Assembly: GCA_902619615.1 (NCBI GenBank)
Contig: CACNFD010000002.1
Location: 62,001-126,000, forward strand
DNA length: 64,000 nt
Direction: 5' to 3'
DNA from: an uncultured SAR116 cluster alpha proteobacterium
Lineage (GTDB): Bacteria > Pseudomonadota > Alphaproteobacteria > Puniceispirillales > Marisalimonadaceae
In this document: positions 37,815-46,479 of the stretch, one piece after another
Numbering within the stretch: position 1 is the first letter of the stretch
Layout: every line of letters begins with the position of its first letter
Notes under the pieces: model-generated
Told to the model about the DNA's origin: nothing
Seen by the model: only the letters and a program-made list of their open reading frames with translations
Databases searched by the model: none
Made by a program: the position numbers and the translations under genes

Positions 37815-38606
37815 ATGGCTTTAGAAATAATAATTATTTTATCATTAATTCAAGGAATTACAGAATTTTTACCTATTTCATCTAGTGCCCATCTAATCAT
37901 AATACCTGAATTTTTTTTAAATATAGATTCCAGCAGAGGATTTGAAGTATCTCTTCACTTTGGGTCTTTATTAGCTGTAATATATTATTTAAAAAAAGAT
38001 TTAATGAAAATAATTTCAGATACAATGTATTTTAAAATAGATAACGAAGGCTTTATTATTTTAAAAAATCTGATAATTAGCACTATACCCGTTATCATTG
38101 TAGGATTTTTGGTTCATATAAATAATTTTGATATAATTAGAAGTTTAGAAGTCATTGGATGGACCACCTTAATATTTGGAATATTATTAGGTATAGCTGA
38201 CAGAAATCTTAAAATAATAAAATATTTTAAAAGTTTGAATTTAAAGGACGCACTAGTAATTGGCATTGCTCAGACACTAGCAATTATTCCTGGAACCAGT
38301 AGATCTGGAATTGTTATAACTGCTGGATTATATATGGGTTTCAGCCGTTTTGATGCGTCTAAATATTCTCTTTTATTATCAATCCCAGTTATAATAGCCG
38401 CAACTACTTTGGAAAGCATAAACTTGTTCATCGAAAAAGGTTTCTTTTTTAATAATGAAATGATTATGGGTATTATTTTAAGTTTTTGCGTCGCCTTAAT
38501 TACAATTACGTTATTTATGAAATGGATTAATAAAGCTTCACTTAAAATTTTCGTAGCATATAGAATTATGCTTGGGATTCTGATCTTAATATATGCTTAC
38601 ATTTAA
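37815..38606 (+). CDS. uppP: Undecaprenyl-diphosphate phosphatase
   Basis: A 263-residue integral membrane protein with about eight hydrophobic segments. Both family motifs are seen: QGITEFLPISSSAHL near the N-terminus (catalytic glutamate) and IIPGTSRSGIVITAGL at about residue 155. It recycles undecaprenyl diphosphate for peptidoglycan and polysaccharide synthesis. It is a single gene, convergent with the following epimerase-like gene. Confidence 0.95.
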   Translation: MALEIIIILSLIQGITEFLPISSSAHLIIIPEFFLNIDSSRGFEVSLHFGSLLAVIYYLKKDLMKIISDTMYFKIDNEGFIILKNLIISTIPVIIVGFLVHINNFDIIRSLEVIGWTTLIFGILLGIADRNLKIIKYFKSLNLKDALVIGIAQTLAIIPGTSRSGIVITAGLYMGFSRFDASKYSLLLSIPVIIAATTLESINLFIEKGFFFNNEMIMGIILSFCVALITITLFMKWINKASLKIFVAYRIMLGILILIYAYI

Positions 38607-38616
38607 CTTAGTTTTA

Positions 38617-39528
38617 TTAATATATTTTAAGAAGCTCAGTTTTCATGTCGGATATTTTAATACCTAAATCTTTTAACCCAGGTAAACCATTCTTTAATAT
38701 ATTATCTGTTTTAAGAAGTATCATCTGATCTACTGTAAAAGGAGGTTTAGGTAAATTTTGTAAAAAAAAAGCAGGTACCATCATGAGTTTTGGATTGAGC
38801 GGAATAAGTAATCTTTTAATATTTTTAATATCTAATAAGATTTTTAACAATTCTTCAAAGGAGTAAATTATCTCTCCTCCTAGTTCATAAATATTATTTT
38901 TATTTTTTCTATCTTTTAATAATTTTATTATTGCTTTTGCGACATCCTCAACAAAAACTGGTTGGAATTTTGTTGATCTAGAAATTACAGGCAAAATAGG
39001 AGAAAATTTAGACATTTCTGAAAACTGTCCAAAAAAATTATCACCTTTACCAAAGAGTAAAGAAGGTCTTAAAATTTTTCCATTGGGAAAATGTTCTAGC
39101 AATTGCTTTTCACCCTCTGCTTTACTTCTAGAATATTTACTTTCAGAATTCGTAGATACACCAAGTGCAGAAACATGAATTAAAGTATTTAATTTATGTT
39201 TTAGAGAAATTTTTCCTAAAAAAGCAGGAACATCTGTATGTACTCTAAAAAAATCACCACTTTTATTTTCAAAAAGAATACCACATAAATTGATTATACA
39301 ATCTACATTTTTAATATTTTCTTCAATGATATTTAAATTGTTAATATTCCACTGAATACATTTAAAATTATTATCAGGAAAAATTTTGTTTAAATTTTTT
39401 TGATAATTTTTTTTTCGTGTAAATAAAATTATTTCAGCATTTTCATTTGAAAGTAATTTCAACAATGATTTTCCTAGAAACCCACTACCCCCAATAACTG
39501 CAATTTTTTTATTTATATTTGTTCCCAT
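38617..39528 (-). CDS. NAD(P)-binding epimerase-like protein (NDUFA9/complex I subunit family)
   Basis: A 303-residue atypical short-chain dehydrogenase. It shows the Rossmann motif VIGGSGFLGKSLL and the segments LIHVSALGVSTNSESKYSRSK and LRPSLLFGKGDNFFGQF, typical of the NDUFA9-like group found in alphaproteobacteria, some members of which are accessory subunits of complex I. A degenerate active site (SKYSRSK in place of YxxxK) is typical. No other respiratory genes lie nearby. Confidence 0.75.
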   Translation of the reverse strand: MGTNINKKIAVIGGSGFLGKSLLKLLSNENAEIILFTRKKNYQKNLNKIFPDNNFKCIQWNINNLNIIEENIKNVDCIINLCGILFENKSGDFFRVHTDVPAFLGKISLKHKLNTLIHVSALGVSTNSESKYSRSKAEGEKQLLEHFPNGKILRPSLLFGKGDNFFGQFSEMSKFSPILPVISRSTKFQPVFVEDVAKAIIKLLKDRKNKNNIYELGGEIIYSFEELLKILLDIKNIKRLLIPLNPKLMMVPAFFLQNLPKPPFTVDQMILLKTDNILKNGLPGLKDLGIKISDMKTELLKIY

Positions 39529-39637
39529 TGGATTTTCCTTTTATGCTATGTTGAAATATGATTTTGTTTCTAGATTTATTTTACTACTTAATATATTTAG
39601 TCATGACACATATTTTTTAAAGTTTTATGGATAATAA

Positions 39638-40261
39638 ATGACTTATTTTTTATATCATGATGACATCTCATCTGAAGTGAAGTTTGGTGATGCTATAGCA
39701 ATTGACACTGAAACTATGGGACTCAATATTAATAGAGATAGATTATGTTTGATACAGCTATCAAGTGGAGATGGAATTGCTCATCTCGTACAAATATCAA
39801 AAAAAAGTTTAGAAAAAGAAGAAAATTTTCCAAATCTTAAAAAAATTTTTAAAAATCCAAATTCAACAAAAGTTTTTCATTTTGCAAGATTTGATATGGC
39901 TGTTATTGAAAAAAATATATGTAAATTAAATGGTCCCATATATTGTACAAAAATAGCATCTAAGTTATCAAGAACATTTGGAGCAAAACATGGTCTAGCA
40001 GACTTATGCAAAGATCTTTTGAATTTAGAATTAGACAAACAAAATCAAACTTCTGATTGGGGATTAGAAACCCTAAGTGAGGCTCAATTAAAATATGCTG
40101 CTTCAGATGTTCTTTATCTTCATCAAATAAAGAATAAGTTAGATCAATTACTTAAACGTGAGAATAAAGACGAAATTGCTAGAAAATGTTTTGAATTTTT
40201 AAAAACACGATCAGAATTAGATTTAATTGGATTTGAAAATTTAGATATTTTTGCCCATTGA
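39638..40261 (+). CDS. rnd: Ribonuclease D (short, catalytic domain only)
   Basis: A 207-residue DEDD-type 3'-5' exoribonuclease. The acidic residues are in AIDTETMGL, HFARFDMAVIE and the AASDVLYLHQI region. The HRDC domains of E. coli RNase D are missing, as in many alphaproteobacterial short forms. It stands just before the lptCAB run in the usual alphaproteobacterial order, with a 33-base gap to lptC. Confidence 0.88.
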   Translation: MTYFLYHDDISSEVKFGDAIAIDTETMGLNINRDRLCLIQLSSGDGIAHLVQISKKSLEKEENFPNLKKIFKNPNSTKVFHFARFDMAVIEKNICKLNGPIYCTKIASKLSRTFGAKHGLADLCKDLLNLELDKQNQTSDWGLETLSEAQLKYAASDVLYLHQIKNKLDQLLKRENKDEIARKCFEFLKTRSELDLIGFENLDIFAH

Positions 40262-40294
40262 TCAATAAAAACTTAAAAAAATTTTTAGATAAAA

Positions 40295-40870
40295 ATGAAA
40301 ATAATTAGTGGTAAAACAATCTTCGCTTCTTTAGTCTTTCTCCTCATTATGAGTTTTGTGGTTAATAATTTTTTAAATGACAATGATAACTTCAGACAAA
40401 AAAATGAATATAAAAGAAACTCAGAAAATGAACAAAAGATAATTGGTGTTGAAATAAGACAACAAAATAATCAAGGAGATAAATTTTTAATTATTGCTGA
40501 TACTTTAGAAGAAATAAAATCAAAGGAGAAGAAGGTTATTTTAGAAAATTCTTTAACAACAATTGATCAAAAAGGTATTTTAACTAAAATATCTGCAGGA
40601 AATGCAATTATAACAAACGATTACAATGATTTCATTTTTTCAAACAAAGTAAAAATCACAAAGAAAGCAAGAAAATTCACTCTTATCACACAAACATTAA
40701 CTGGAACTTTTAAAAATGGTAATTATCATACAAATGATAATGTCGATATAGTTTCTGGAGATACCGTAATAGAAGGTAAAGGTATTCAAATTAAAAAAAA
40801 TGGTGAGTATATAAAAATTAAAGGAAAAGCTACTCTTAAAATGCTTTTATCACAAAAAAATGCCTACTAA
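40295..40870 (+). CDS. lptC: LPS export protein LptC
   Basis: A 191-residue protein with one N-terminal membrane anchor (about residues 8-26) and a periplasmic beta-jellyroll. It links the inner-membrane LptBFG transporter to the LptA bridge. Sequence similarity is weak, as usual for LptC; the call rests on architecture and on the position between rnd and lptA, which it overlaps by 11 bases. Confidence 0.82.
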   Translation: MKIISGKTIFASLVFLLIMSFVVNNFLNDNDNFRQKNEYKRNSENEQKIIGVEIRQQNNQGDKFLIIADTLEEIKSKEKKVILENSLTTIDQKGILTKISAGNAIITNDYNDFIFSNKVKITKKARKFTLITQTLTGTFKNGNYHTNDNVDIVSGDTVIEGKGIQIKKNGEYIKIKGKATLKMLLSQKNAY

Positions 40871-41660
40871 CAAAATTTTTATTTTTATTTTTATTTTCTT
40901 TACTTCATTTTCGAATATAGTCTTTGCTTATACAGACAGTAACAAGTCAGAATTAACGGTAGAAGCTGACGAATCTTTAGAGTGGTTTGAAAAAGAAAAA
41001 TACTATTTGGCAAAAGGAAATGTTACGTTAAAAAAAAATGGTGTAACATTAAAAGCGAATATTGTTAGAGCAAATTATATTTTTGAAAATGACGAAAATA
41101 TTTTAAATAAGATAATAGCAAAAGATAAAGTTATTCTCACTAATAAGAGTACTAAAGCAACTGGTCAATATATGACTTACAATTTAAATAAAAAAATTGC
41201 AAAAATATCAGGACCATTTCAAACATTTTCATCTAAATCTGGATACATAGAATCAAATAAAAAAATCACTTATGATGATCTAAGAAACACAGCTGAAGCT
41301 GAGGGAAACGTTAAAATAATTTTATCCAATAAAACTATAATTTACGCGGATCACATAAAAGCTGATTTTGATCCTAATGATAAATCATTAAAAAAGGCAA
41401 TTGCCAAGGGAAATGTTATTATTGAAAACAAGGCTAAAAAAAGAAAATCTAAGGCAGATTTGGGGATTTATAATTCAGACAACAAAATGGTTCAACTATC
41501 TGGAAATGTGATTATAATTAATCAAAAATCAAAAGTGTCTGGATCAAAAGGGATTACAAATTTAAAAACTGGTGTAAGTAATATTATTGGTGATAAGAAA
41601 AATAAGAAACGCGTTAAGGGTGTATTTGCCCCGATAAAAAAACAAAAAAATGGAGATTAA
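40860..41660 (+). CDS. lptA: LPS transport periplasmic protein LptA (OstA-like)
   Basis: A 266-residue protein with a signal peptide (hydrophobic core about 6-20, likely cut after VFA at about residue 23) and repeated OstA-type beta-strands (LEWFEKEKYYLAKGNVTLKK, AEAEGNVKI, KKAIAKGNVI). It forms the periplasmic bridge for LPS. It is longer than E. coli LptA (185 residues), consistent with an extra jellyroll repeat. It overlaps lptC and lptB by 11 bases each. Confidence 0.88.
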   Translation: MPTNKIFIFIFIFFTSFSNIVFAYTDSNKSELTVEADESLEWFEKEKYYLAKGNVTLKKNGVTLKANIVRANYIFENDENILNKIIAKDKVILTNKSTKATGQYMTYNLNKKIAKISGPFQTFSSKSGYIESNKKITYDDLRNTAEAEGNVKIILSNKTIIYADHIKADFDPNDKSLKKAIAKGNVIIENKAKKRKSKADLGIYNSDNKMVQLSGNVIIINQKSKVSGSKGITNLKTGVSNIIGDKKNKKRVKGVFAPIKKQKNGD

Positions 41661-42498
41661 ACTGACTAGCTTGGAAGAAGAACTTAAGCGTTTAAAATCA
41701 CTACCAATAAATGAAAATAATAAGGATTCATTATTTTATGATTTAAATAAAACAGAAACCAAATCCAAGAGCCTTTTACTGAATCAAGAGTTAAAGGTAA
41801 ACTCTATCTCTAAAACATACCAAAAAAGAAAAGTTCTTGATAAAGTTTCTCTAAAATTAAATAAAGGAGAAGCTGTAGGGTTACTTGGTCCTAATGGTGC
41901 AGGTAAAACTACTTGTTTTTATATTATAGCTGGACTTATTGATGCTGATGAAGGAGATGTAATTCTTAATGAAAATCGTATAAATCACTTACCAATGCAT
42001 ATGCGTGCAAAAAAAGGAATTGGTTACCTTCCCCAAGAGTCCTCAATTTTTAGAGGATTGACAGTGGAAGAAAATATTTTATCTATTTTAGAAATACAAG
42101 GATATGCAAAAAACCATAAATTTCAGATTTTAGAAGAGTTATTAGCTGAATTTAATATAAACAAAATAAGAAATTCTTATGGAGTAACATTGTCTGGAGG
42201 AGAAAGAAGAAGAACAGAAATAGCGCGTGCTTTAGCATCAAATCCTAATTTTATTTTGCTCGATGAACCACTTGCTGGTATAGACCCTATAGCTATTAAT
42301 GATGTCAGAAACCTAATTCATAAGCTCAAATCAAAAGACATAGGAGTACTAATAACAGATCACAATGTTAGAGAAACTCTTAGCATTGTGGATAGAGCTT
42401 ACATACTTTTTGATGGATCAGTAATTATGTCAGGTAATCCTAGTGAAATTAAATCTGATAAAAAAGTTAGAGATGTTTACCTTGGAAATAATTTTTAA
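41650..42498 (+). CDS. lptB: LPS export ABC transporter ATP-binding protein LptB
   Basis: A 282-residue ABC ATPase: Walker A GPNGAGKTT, Q-loop GYLPQESSIFRGLTVEENI, signature LSGGERRR, Walker B FILLDEPLAGIDP and the H-loop ITDHNVRE. It powers LPS extraction with LptF/LptG, which are elsewhere. A 45-residue N-terminal extension, rich in charged residues, precedes the ABC core; E. coli LptB has 241 residues. In many relatives rpoN and hpf follow, but here ptsN comes next. Confidence 0.95.
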   Translation: MEIKLTSLEEELKRLKSLPINENNKDSLFYDLNKTETKSKSLLLNQELKVNSISKTYQKRKVLDKVSLKLNKGEAVGLLGPNGAGKTTCFYIIAGLIDADEGDVILNENRINHLPMHMRAKKGIGYLPQESSIFRGLTVEENILSILEIQGYAKNHKFQILEELLAEFNINKIRNSYGVTLSGGERRRTEIARALASNPNFILLDEPLAGIDPIAINDVRNLIHKLKSKDIGVLITDHNVRETLSIVDRAYILFDGSVIMSGNPSEIKSDKKVRDVYLGNNF

Positions 42499-42591
42499 AT
42501 GGATATTTTTTATTATAAACTTGACTGTTTAGGAAGTTGATATTATTTAACTGATTTTAAAATAATTACTCCTTAAAATTAAAGGTAAAAC

Positions 42592-43056
42592 ATGAATATC
42601 AATGATATGTTATCTAATGATGGTTTTCTAATTAATTTTGATGGTACTAGTAAGAAACATGTACTAGAAGAATTAAGTAAGTTAGCTGCAAAAAAACTTA
42701 AACTGGATTCTAGAACTTTGTTAGAAAATTTAACAAGGAGAGAAAAACTAGGCTCAACAGCTGTTGGTAATGGTGTTGCCATTCCTCACGCTAATGTAGA
42801 AAACATTGATAAACCTTATGTTTTTGTAACAACTTTAGTTACTGGATTGGATTTTAATGCTTCAGACGATCTTCCTGTTGATATCGTTTTTTTATTGGTA
42901 GCTCCAAATACAAATGGTTCAGAGCACCTACAATCTTTAGCTCTTATCTCAAGATTACTTAGAAACAAAGAACTGACATCTAAACTTAGAGGTTGTAAAG
43001 ATACCGACGCAGCTTTTGCAGTAATTTCCCAATCAATTCGTGAAGAAGCTGCATAA
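42592..43056 (+). CDS. ptsN: PTS IIA-like nitrogen regulatory protein
   Basis: A 154-residue EIIA-Ntr protein. The phosphorylated histidine is His66 in GNGVAIPHANVE. It would receive phosphate from NPr and EI-Ntr and regulate potassium, phosphate or nitrogen functions. It lies 93 bases after lptB without the usual rpoN and hpf between them. A clear AAAGGT ribosome site precedes the start. Confidence 0.93.
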   Translation: MNINDMLSNDGFLINFDGTSKKHVLEELSKLAAKKLKLDSRTLLENLTRREKLGSTAVGNGVAIPHANVENIDKPYVFVTTLVTGLDFNASDDLPVDIVFLLVAPNTNGSEHLQSLALISRLLRNKELTSKLRGCKDTDAAFAVISQSIREEAA

Positions 43057-43060
43057 TATT

Positions 43061-44038
43061 TCACTTATTTACTTGATTTGAAATTGGTTTTTTGTCAATA
43101 AAATTCAAGATTGAATTGATTGCTTCTGTGGCGATATCATTAAAACATTCATCCGTCCAACAAAGAGCGTGTGGAGTAATTATCATATTATCTAATTTCA
43201 ATAGTTTACTATTCGTTGGAAGAGGTTCTATTTCAGTTACATCTAATCCAGCCCCTGCAATTATTTTACTTTCAATTGCATTTTCCAAATGTCTTTCATT
43301 AATTACAGGGCCTCTTGACAAATTAAATATATAAGCACTATTTCTCATGTTTGAAAAAAATTCAGAATTAATCATACCTCTAGTGTTATCATCAAGATTA
43401 CAAAGTATTACAATAAAGTCACTATTGTTAGCCAAATGAACCAAATCAACTTTAATTGCACCAATTTCAGATAATTGATTTTGAGATTTAAAAGGATCAT
43501 AAGCTAAAATGTTATTAAAAAAAGGCTTAGACAATTTTATTGTTTCAGCACCTATGTTTCCTGCTCCTATAACTCCCAATGTTTTCCTAGCCAGACCTTT
43601 ACCCATAAAATTTGTTCTATCATTCCAGTTTCCATCCCTCACAAGAACATCTTTTTGTAATAATTTTCCAGCAACTGCAAATATCATCGTAAGAGCTGCA
43701 ACAGCAACTGGTCTGCGAACAGCATTAGGTGTGTTCGTTACTATAATATTTTTGTTTTTCATAGCCTGAATGTCAACAGAATCAAAGCCCACTCCAAATC
43801 TAGAAATTATTTTTAATTTACAATTTGATTGTGAAACACATTCTGCGTTTGCTTTTGGTAAATTAAGAAGTATTGCATCATATTTTGAAGTCATTGTTGA
43901 ATCTAATTCAGTTATTGATTTATCCATCCAAGATATTTCAATATCATTTCTGTTTTTTAAAAGATTTAAAGGATCTATTCCAAAGCATGGCTCATTATTA
44001 TTATTCAACAAATCACCTGAAATACCAACTTTGAACAT
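43061..44038 (-). CDS. D-2-hydroxyacid dehydrogenase
   Basis: A 325-residue NAD(P)-dependent dehydrogenase with the Rossmann motif GAGNIGAETIKL, substrate arginine in FNLSRGPVINE and catalytic histidine in TPHALCWTDE. It is distinct from the enzymes at 444-1427 and 44841-45779. It is last in a three-gene run with an HpcH/HpaI aldolase and a GhrA-like reductase, suggesting oxidation or reduction of sugar acids or 2-keto acids. The substrate is unknown. Confidence 0.85.
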   Translation of the reverse strand: MFKVGISGDLLNNNNEPCFGIDPLNLLKNRNDIEISWMDKSITELDSTMTSKYDAILLNLPKANAECVSQSNCKLKIISRFGVGFDSVDIQAMKNKNIIVTNTPNAVRRPVAVAALTMIFAVAGKLLQKDVLVRDGNWNDRTNFMGKGLARKTLGVIGAGNIGAETIKLSKPFFNNILAYDPFKSQNQLSEIGAIKVDLVHLANNSDFIVILCNLDDNTRGMINSEFFSNMRNSAYIFNLSRGPVINERHLENAIESKIIAGAGLDVTEIEPLPTNSKLLKLDNMIITPHALCWTDECFNDIATEAINSILNFIDKKPISNQVNK

Positions 44039-44068
44039 AAGATTACCCTATCATTTTTGTAGTTAAAA

Positions 44069-44815
44069 TCATTTTAATATTTGCGATATAGCTTTAGATA
44101 AAATATTCATTTCCGTTCCAACTGCAATCATGTTAAATCCAAGTTTTTTATAATTTTCTAATTCTTGTTTATTATTTACCATTATTCCAAGACTTTTGTT
44201 ATTTGATTTTGCAGCAACAACAATCTCATTAATTGCGTCTAAATAAATCTTTGAATTGAAATCTCCAGGTACACCTAAAAAATTAGTTAAGTCGAAATGT
44301 CCAACCCATAAGCAATCTACACCGACTATTGACGCTATTTCATTAACATTTTCTAAAGCTGTTTTTGTTTCAATTTGAATAATGTTAATTAGAGATTTAT
44401 TTGCGTTTTTAATATATAACAAGGGATCTTGATTAATGTAATTATCGTGAGCAAAACCAAAACCAGCACCTCGTTTTCCTTGCGGGGGATACTTAGATGA
44501 ACTTACAATTTTTAATACATCATCCGGTGTGTTTACCATTGGAGTCATAATACCATAAGCACCTAAATCTAATGCTCTAGCCACATAATTATAACTCACT
44601 TCAGGAATTCTGATAAATGGTACTATTTGATGAGCTTTAGATATTAAAGAAAGAGTTTTAAATTGCTCTAATGATAGCCCCCCATGCTCCATGTCAAAAA
44701 TTATAAACTCACATCCTGAGTTTTTTAATATTATTGGCATTCCAGGACTAAAAAACTCAAAAATCATTGCGCCACGTATTTGATCTAATGATGTAACTTT
44801 ATTTTTTAAATCCAC
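44069..44815 (-). CDS. HpcH/HpaI-family aldolase
   Basis: A 248-residue class II aldolase: DMEHGGLSLEQ, RIPEVSYNYVARALDLGA, TPMVNTPDD, YPPQGKRGAGFG and the metal-site acidic region GHFDLTNFLGVPGD. I use the GTG at 44815 as start since an AAAGGAG ribosome site lies 6 bases ahead; a TTG 36 bases upstream would overlap the preceding gene and has no site. It probably splits 2-keto-3-deoxy sugar acids to pyruvate and an aldehyde, which the adjacent dehydrogenases could then process. Confidence 0.87.
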   Translation of the reverse strand: MDLKNKVTSLDQIRGAMIFEFFSPGMPIILKNSGCEFIIFDMEHGGLSLEQFKTLSLISKAHQIVPFIRIPEVSYNYVARALDLGAYGIMTPMVNTPDDVLKIVSSSKYPPQGKRGAGFGFAHDNYINQDPLLYIKNANKSLINIIQIETKTALENVNEIASIVGVDCLWVGHFDLTNFLGVPGDFNSKIYLDAINEIVVAAKSNNKSLGIMVNNKQELENYKKLGFNMIAVGTEMNILSKAISQILK

Positions 44816-44840
44816 AGAAATCTCCTTTATATTTGAAAAT

Positions 44841-45779
44841 TTAGTAACCAAGAATTCTTTTTATAGTGTTTGGTGGTTTTTTTCCATTTTCAATACATTT
44901 AATAGCATTTACTATTTGCTTAGCCGCAGTTTCTGGATTTGTTTCAGCAGCAACGTGTGGCCAGATTTTGATATTTTTTTGTTCCCAAAGAATACTGTTT
45001 TTGGGCAGAGGTTCTGTCTGATAAACATCTAATATTGCTGAAGAAATATGACCAGATTTACAACTTTCTATCAAATGCTCTTCAACCACTTGTTCGCCTC
45101 TTCCCGCGTTAATAAAACATGAACCATATTTCATCATTTTAAATGAAGAATTGTTAAAAATACCGAATGTTTCAGGTGTCAATGGTAGAAGGCAAATGTG
45201 AATATCACAAGTCTTAAGCAGATCTTTAAACTTATTTTTACCATAATGACAATTTATGCCAGAAATATGTTTTTGTGTTCTACTCCAACCTTTTACTTTA
45301 AAACCTAACTGATTGAGATCTTTAGCTACAACACTACCTATTGCCCCAATTCCATAAACAGCAACTTTTAAAGTAGTAAAGTTGATTGCTTTTCTTGGCT
45401 TATATATTTTGTTTAATTGTTGATCATAATAACCAAATGTGTCCCTTACATAATTTAGAACTGAAAGAATTACCCAATGACTCATCGATTTCGCCATAAA
45501 TGGATCAACAATTCTAATAACAGGAATATTGTGGTCAATAATATTATCCTTTAAAATATGGTCTACACCCTGACCTAAAGAAATTAAAGCTTTCAAGTTA
45601 TTTAATTTTTTAACACTTTGTAATGGGGCTTTCCACAATAGAGCAGTTATTGCTTTACCAGCTTGATCACATAACAAAGGAACTAAATTAATTGATGGGT
45701 AGTATGCTTTTAGTCTATTTTCCCATTCGTTTTGAAGCTCAACGTTACTATCTTTGCTGTAAAAAGCTATTATTGGCAT
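44841..45779 (-). CDS. Glyoxylate/hydroxypyruvate reductase A-like
   Basis: A 312-residue 2-hydroxyacid dehydrogenase resembling GhrA. Segments are ALISLGQGVDHIL, GIGAIGSVVAKDL, INAGRGEQVVEEHL and the catalytic HVAAETNPETAAKQI, where the GhrA family has H-x-A-A-x-T-x-P. It reduces glyoxylate or hydroxypyruvate in E. coli. It is first of a three-gene run with the aldolase and dehydrogenase, downstream of tRNA-Ala. Confidence 0.85.
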   Translation of the reverse strand: MPIIAFYSKDSNVELQNEWENRLKAYYPSINLVPLLCDQAGKAITALLWKAPLQSVKKLNNLKALISLGQGVDHILKDNIIDHNIPVIRIVDPFMAKSMSHWVILSVLNYVRDTFGYYDQQLNKIYKPRKAINFTTLKVAVYGIGAIGSVVAKDLNQLGFKVKGWSRTQKHISGINCHYGKNKFKDLLKTCDIHICLLPLTPETFGIFNNSSFKMMKYGSCFINAGRGEQVVEEHLIESCKSGHISSAILDVYQTEPLPKNSILWEQKNIKIWPHVAAETNPETAAKQIVNAIKCIENGKKPPNTIKRILGY

Positions 45780-45845
45780 TGTTGACGTCCAACATCAAAT
45801 AACTGATTGAATTGACTGGTAGTTATTTTAAAAACTCCTAGGTAA

Positions 45846-45921
45846 TGGTGGAGCTAAGGGGGCTCGAACCCCTGACCTCTACACTGCCAGTGTAGCGCTC
45901 TCCCAGCTGAGCTATAGCCCC
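45846..45921 (-). tRNA. tRNA-Ala (GGC)
   Basis: A 76-base cloverleaf with acceptor GGGGCTA pairing to TAGCTCC (one G-T pair), discriminator A, encoded CCA, anticodon loop CTGGCAG (anticodon GGC) and T-loop GGTTCGAGCCC. Confidence 0.97.
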
Positions 45922-45931
45922 AATAATAAAA

Positions 45932-46333
45932 TTATTCTTTATCTTCATCAATTACTTCAACATCAATACTATTATCTTCTGTAATTTGGTCATCTTCAAT
46001 GAAATTAATATCATCATCTATACCAACTTCATCTTCCGGAATATTTTTTTGATCTTCTTTATTAATATCAACTAAAGGATCATCATCACTCACAACCTCA
46101 TCATCTGTTTCAATTTCAATATCATCTATGTCAGATATATTCTCTGATAAGTCATTATCTACAACTATTGCTTTAGATGACAAACCTCTTCCTTTTCTGC
46201 TTCTTAATAACAAATCAGGATCAAATTCAACAGCTTCAGGACAAGGACAAATGATCGGAGATTTATTGAAATCATAATATTTTTTTCCACACACTTGACA
46301 AGTTCTTTTTCTACCCCACTCAGGTTTTGCCAT
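45932..46333 (-). CDS. TIGR02300 family (FYDLN acid domain) protein
   Basis: A 133-residue protein with an N-terminal zinc-finger-like part (KRTCQVCGKKYYDFNKSP, then CPCPEAVEFDP) and a very acidic C-terminal tail (about residues 60-133, mostly Asp/Glu). This composition is typical of the alphaproteobacterial TIGR02300 family, which almost always lies next to aroA, as here (divergent). The function is unknown; the acidic tail suggests binding of a basic partner. Confidence 0.85.
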   Translation of the reverse strand: MAKPEWGRKRTCQVCGKKYYDFNKSPIICPCPEAVEFDPDLLLRSRKGRGLSSKAIVVDNDLSENISDIDDIEIETDDEVVSDDDPLVDINKEDQKNIPEDEVGIDDDINFIEDDQITEDNSIDVEVIDEDKE

Positions 46334-46479
46334 TATAACTCTCCATAATTATTCATAATTATAATCCTATTATGGGATTACACTTAAAAATTTCATTCTG
46401 TCAAAAGTTTTTTTAAGAATTTTGTTAACTTTTAATAAATTAAATATATATTGAGAATTTATTCAAAAGGGAAAATTGT

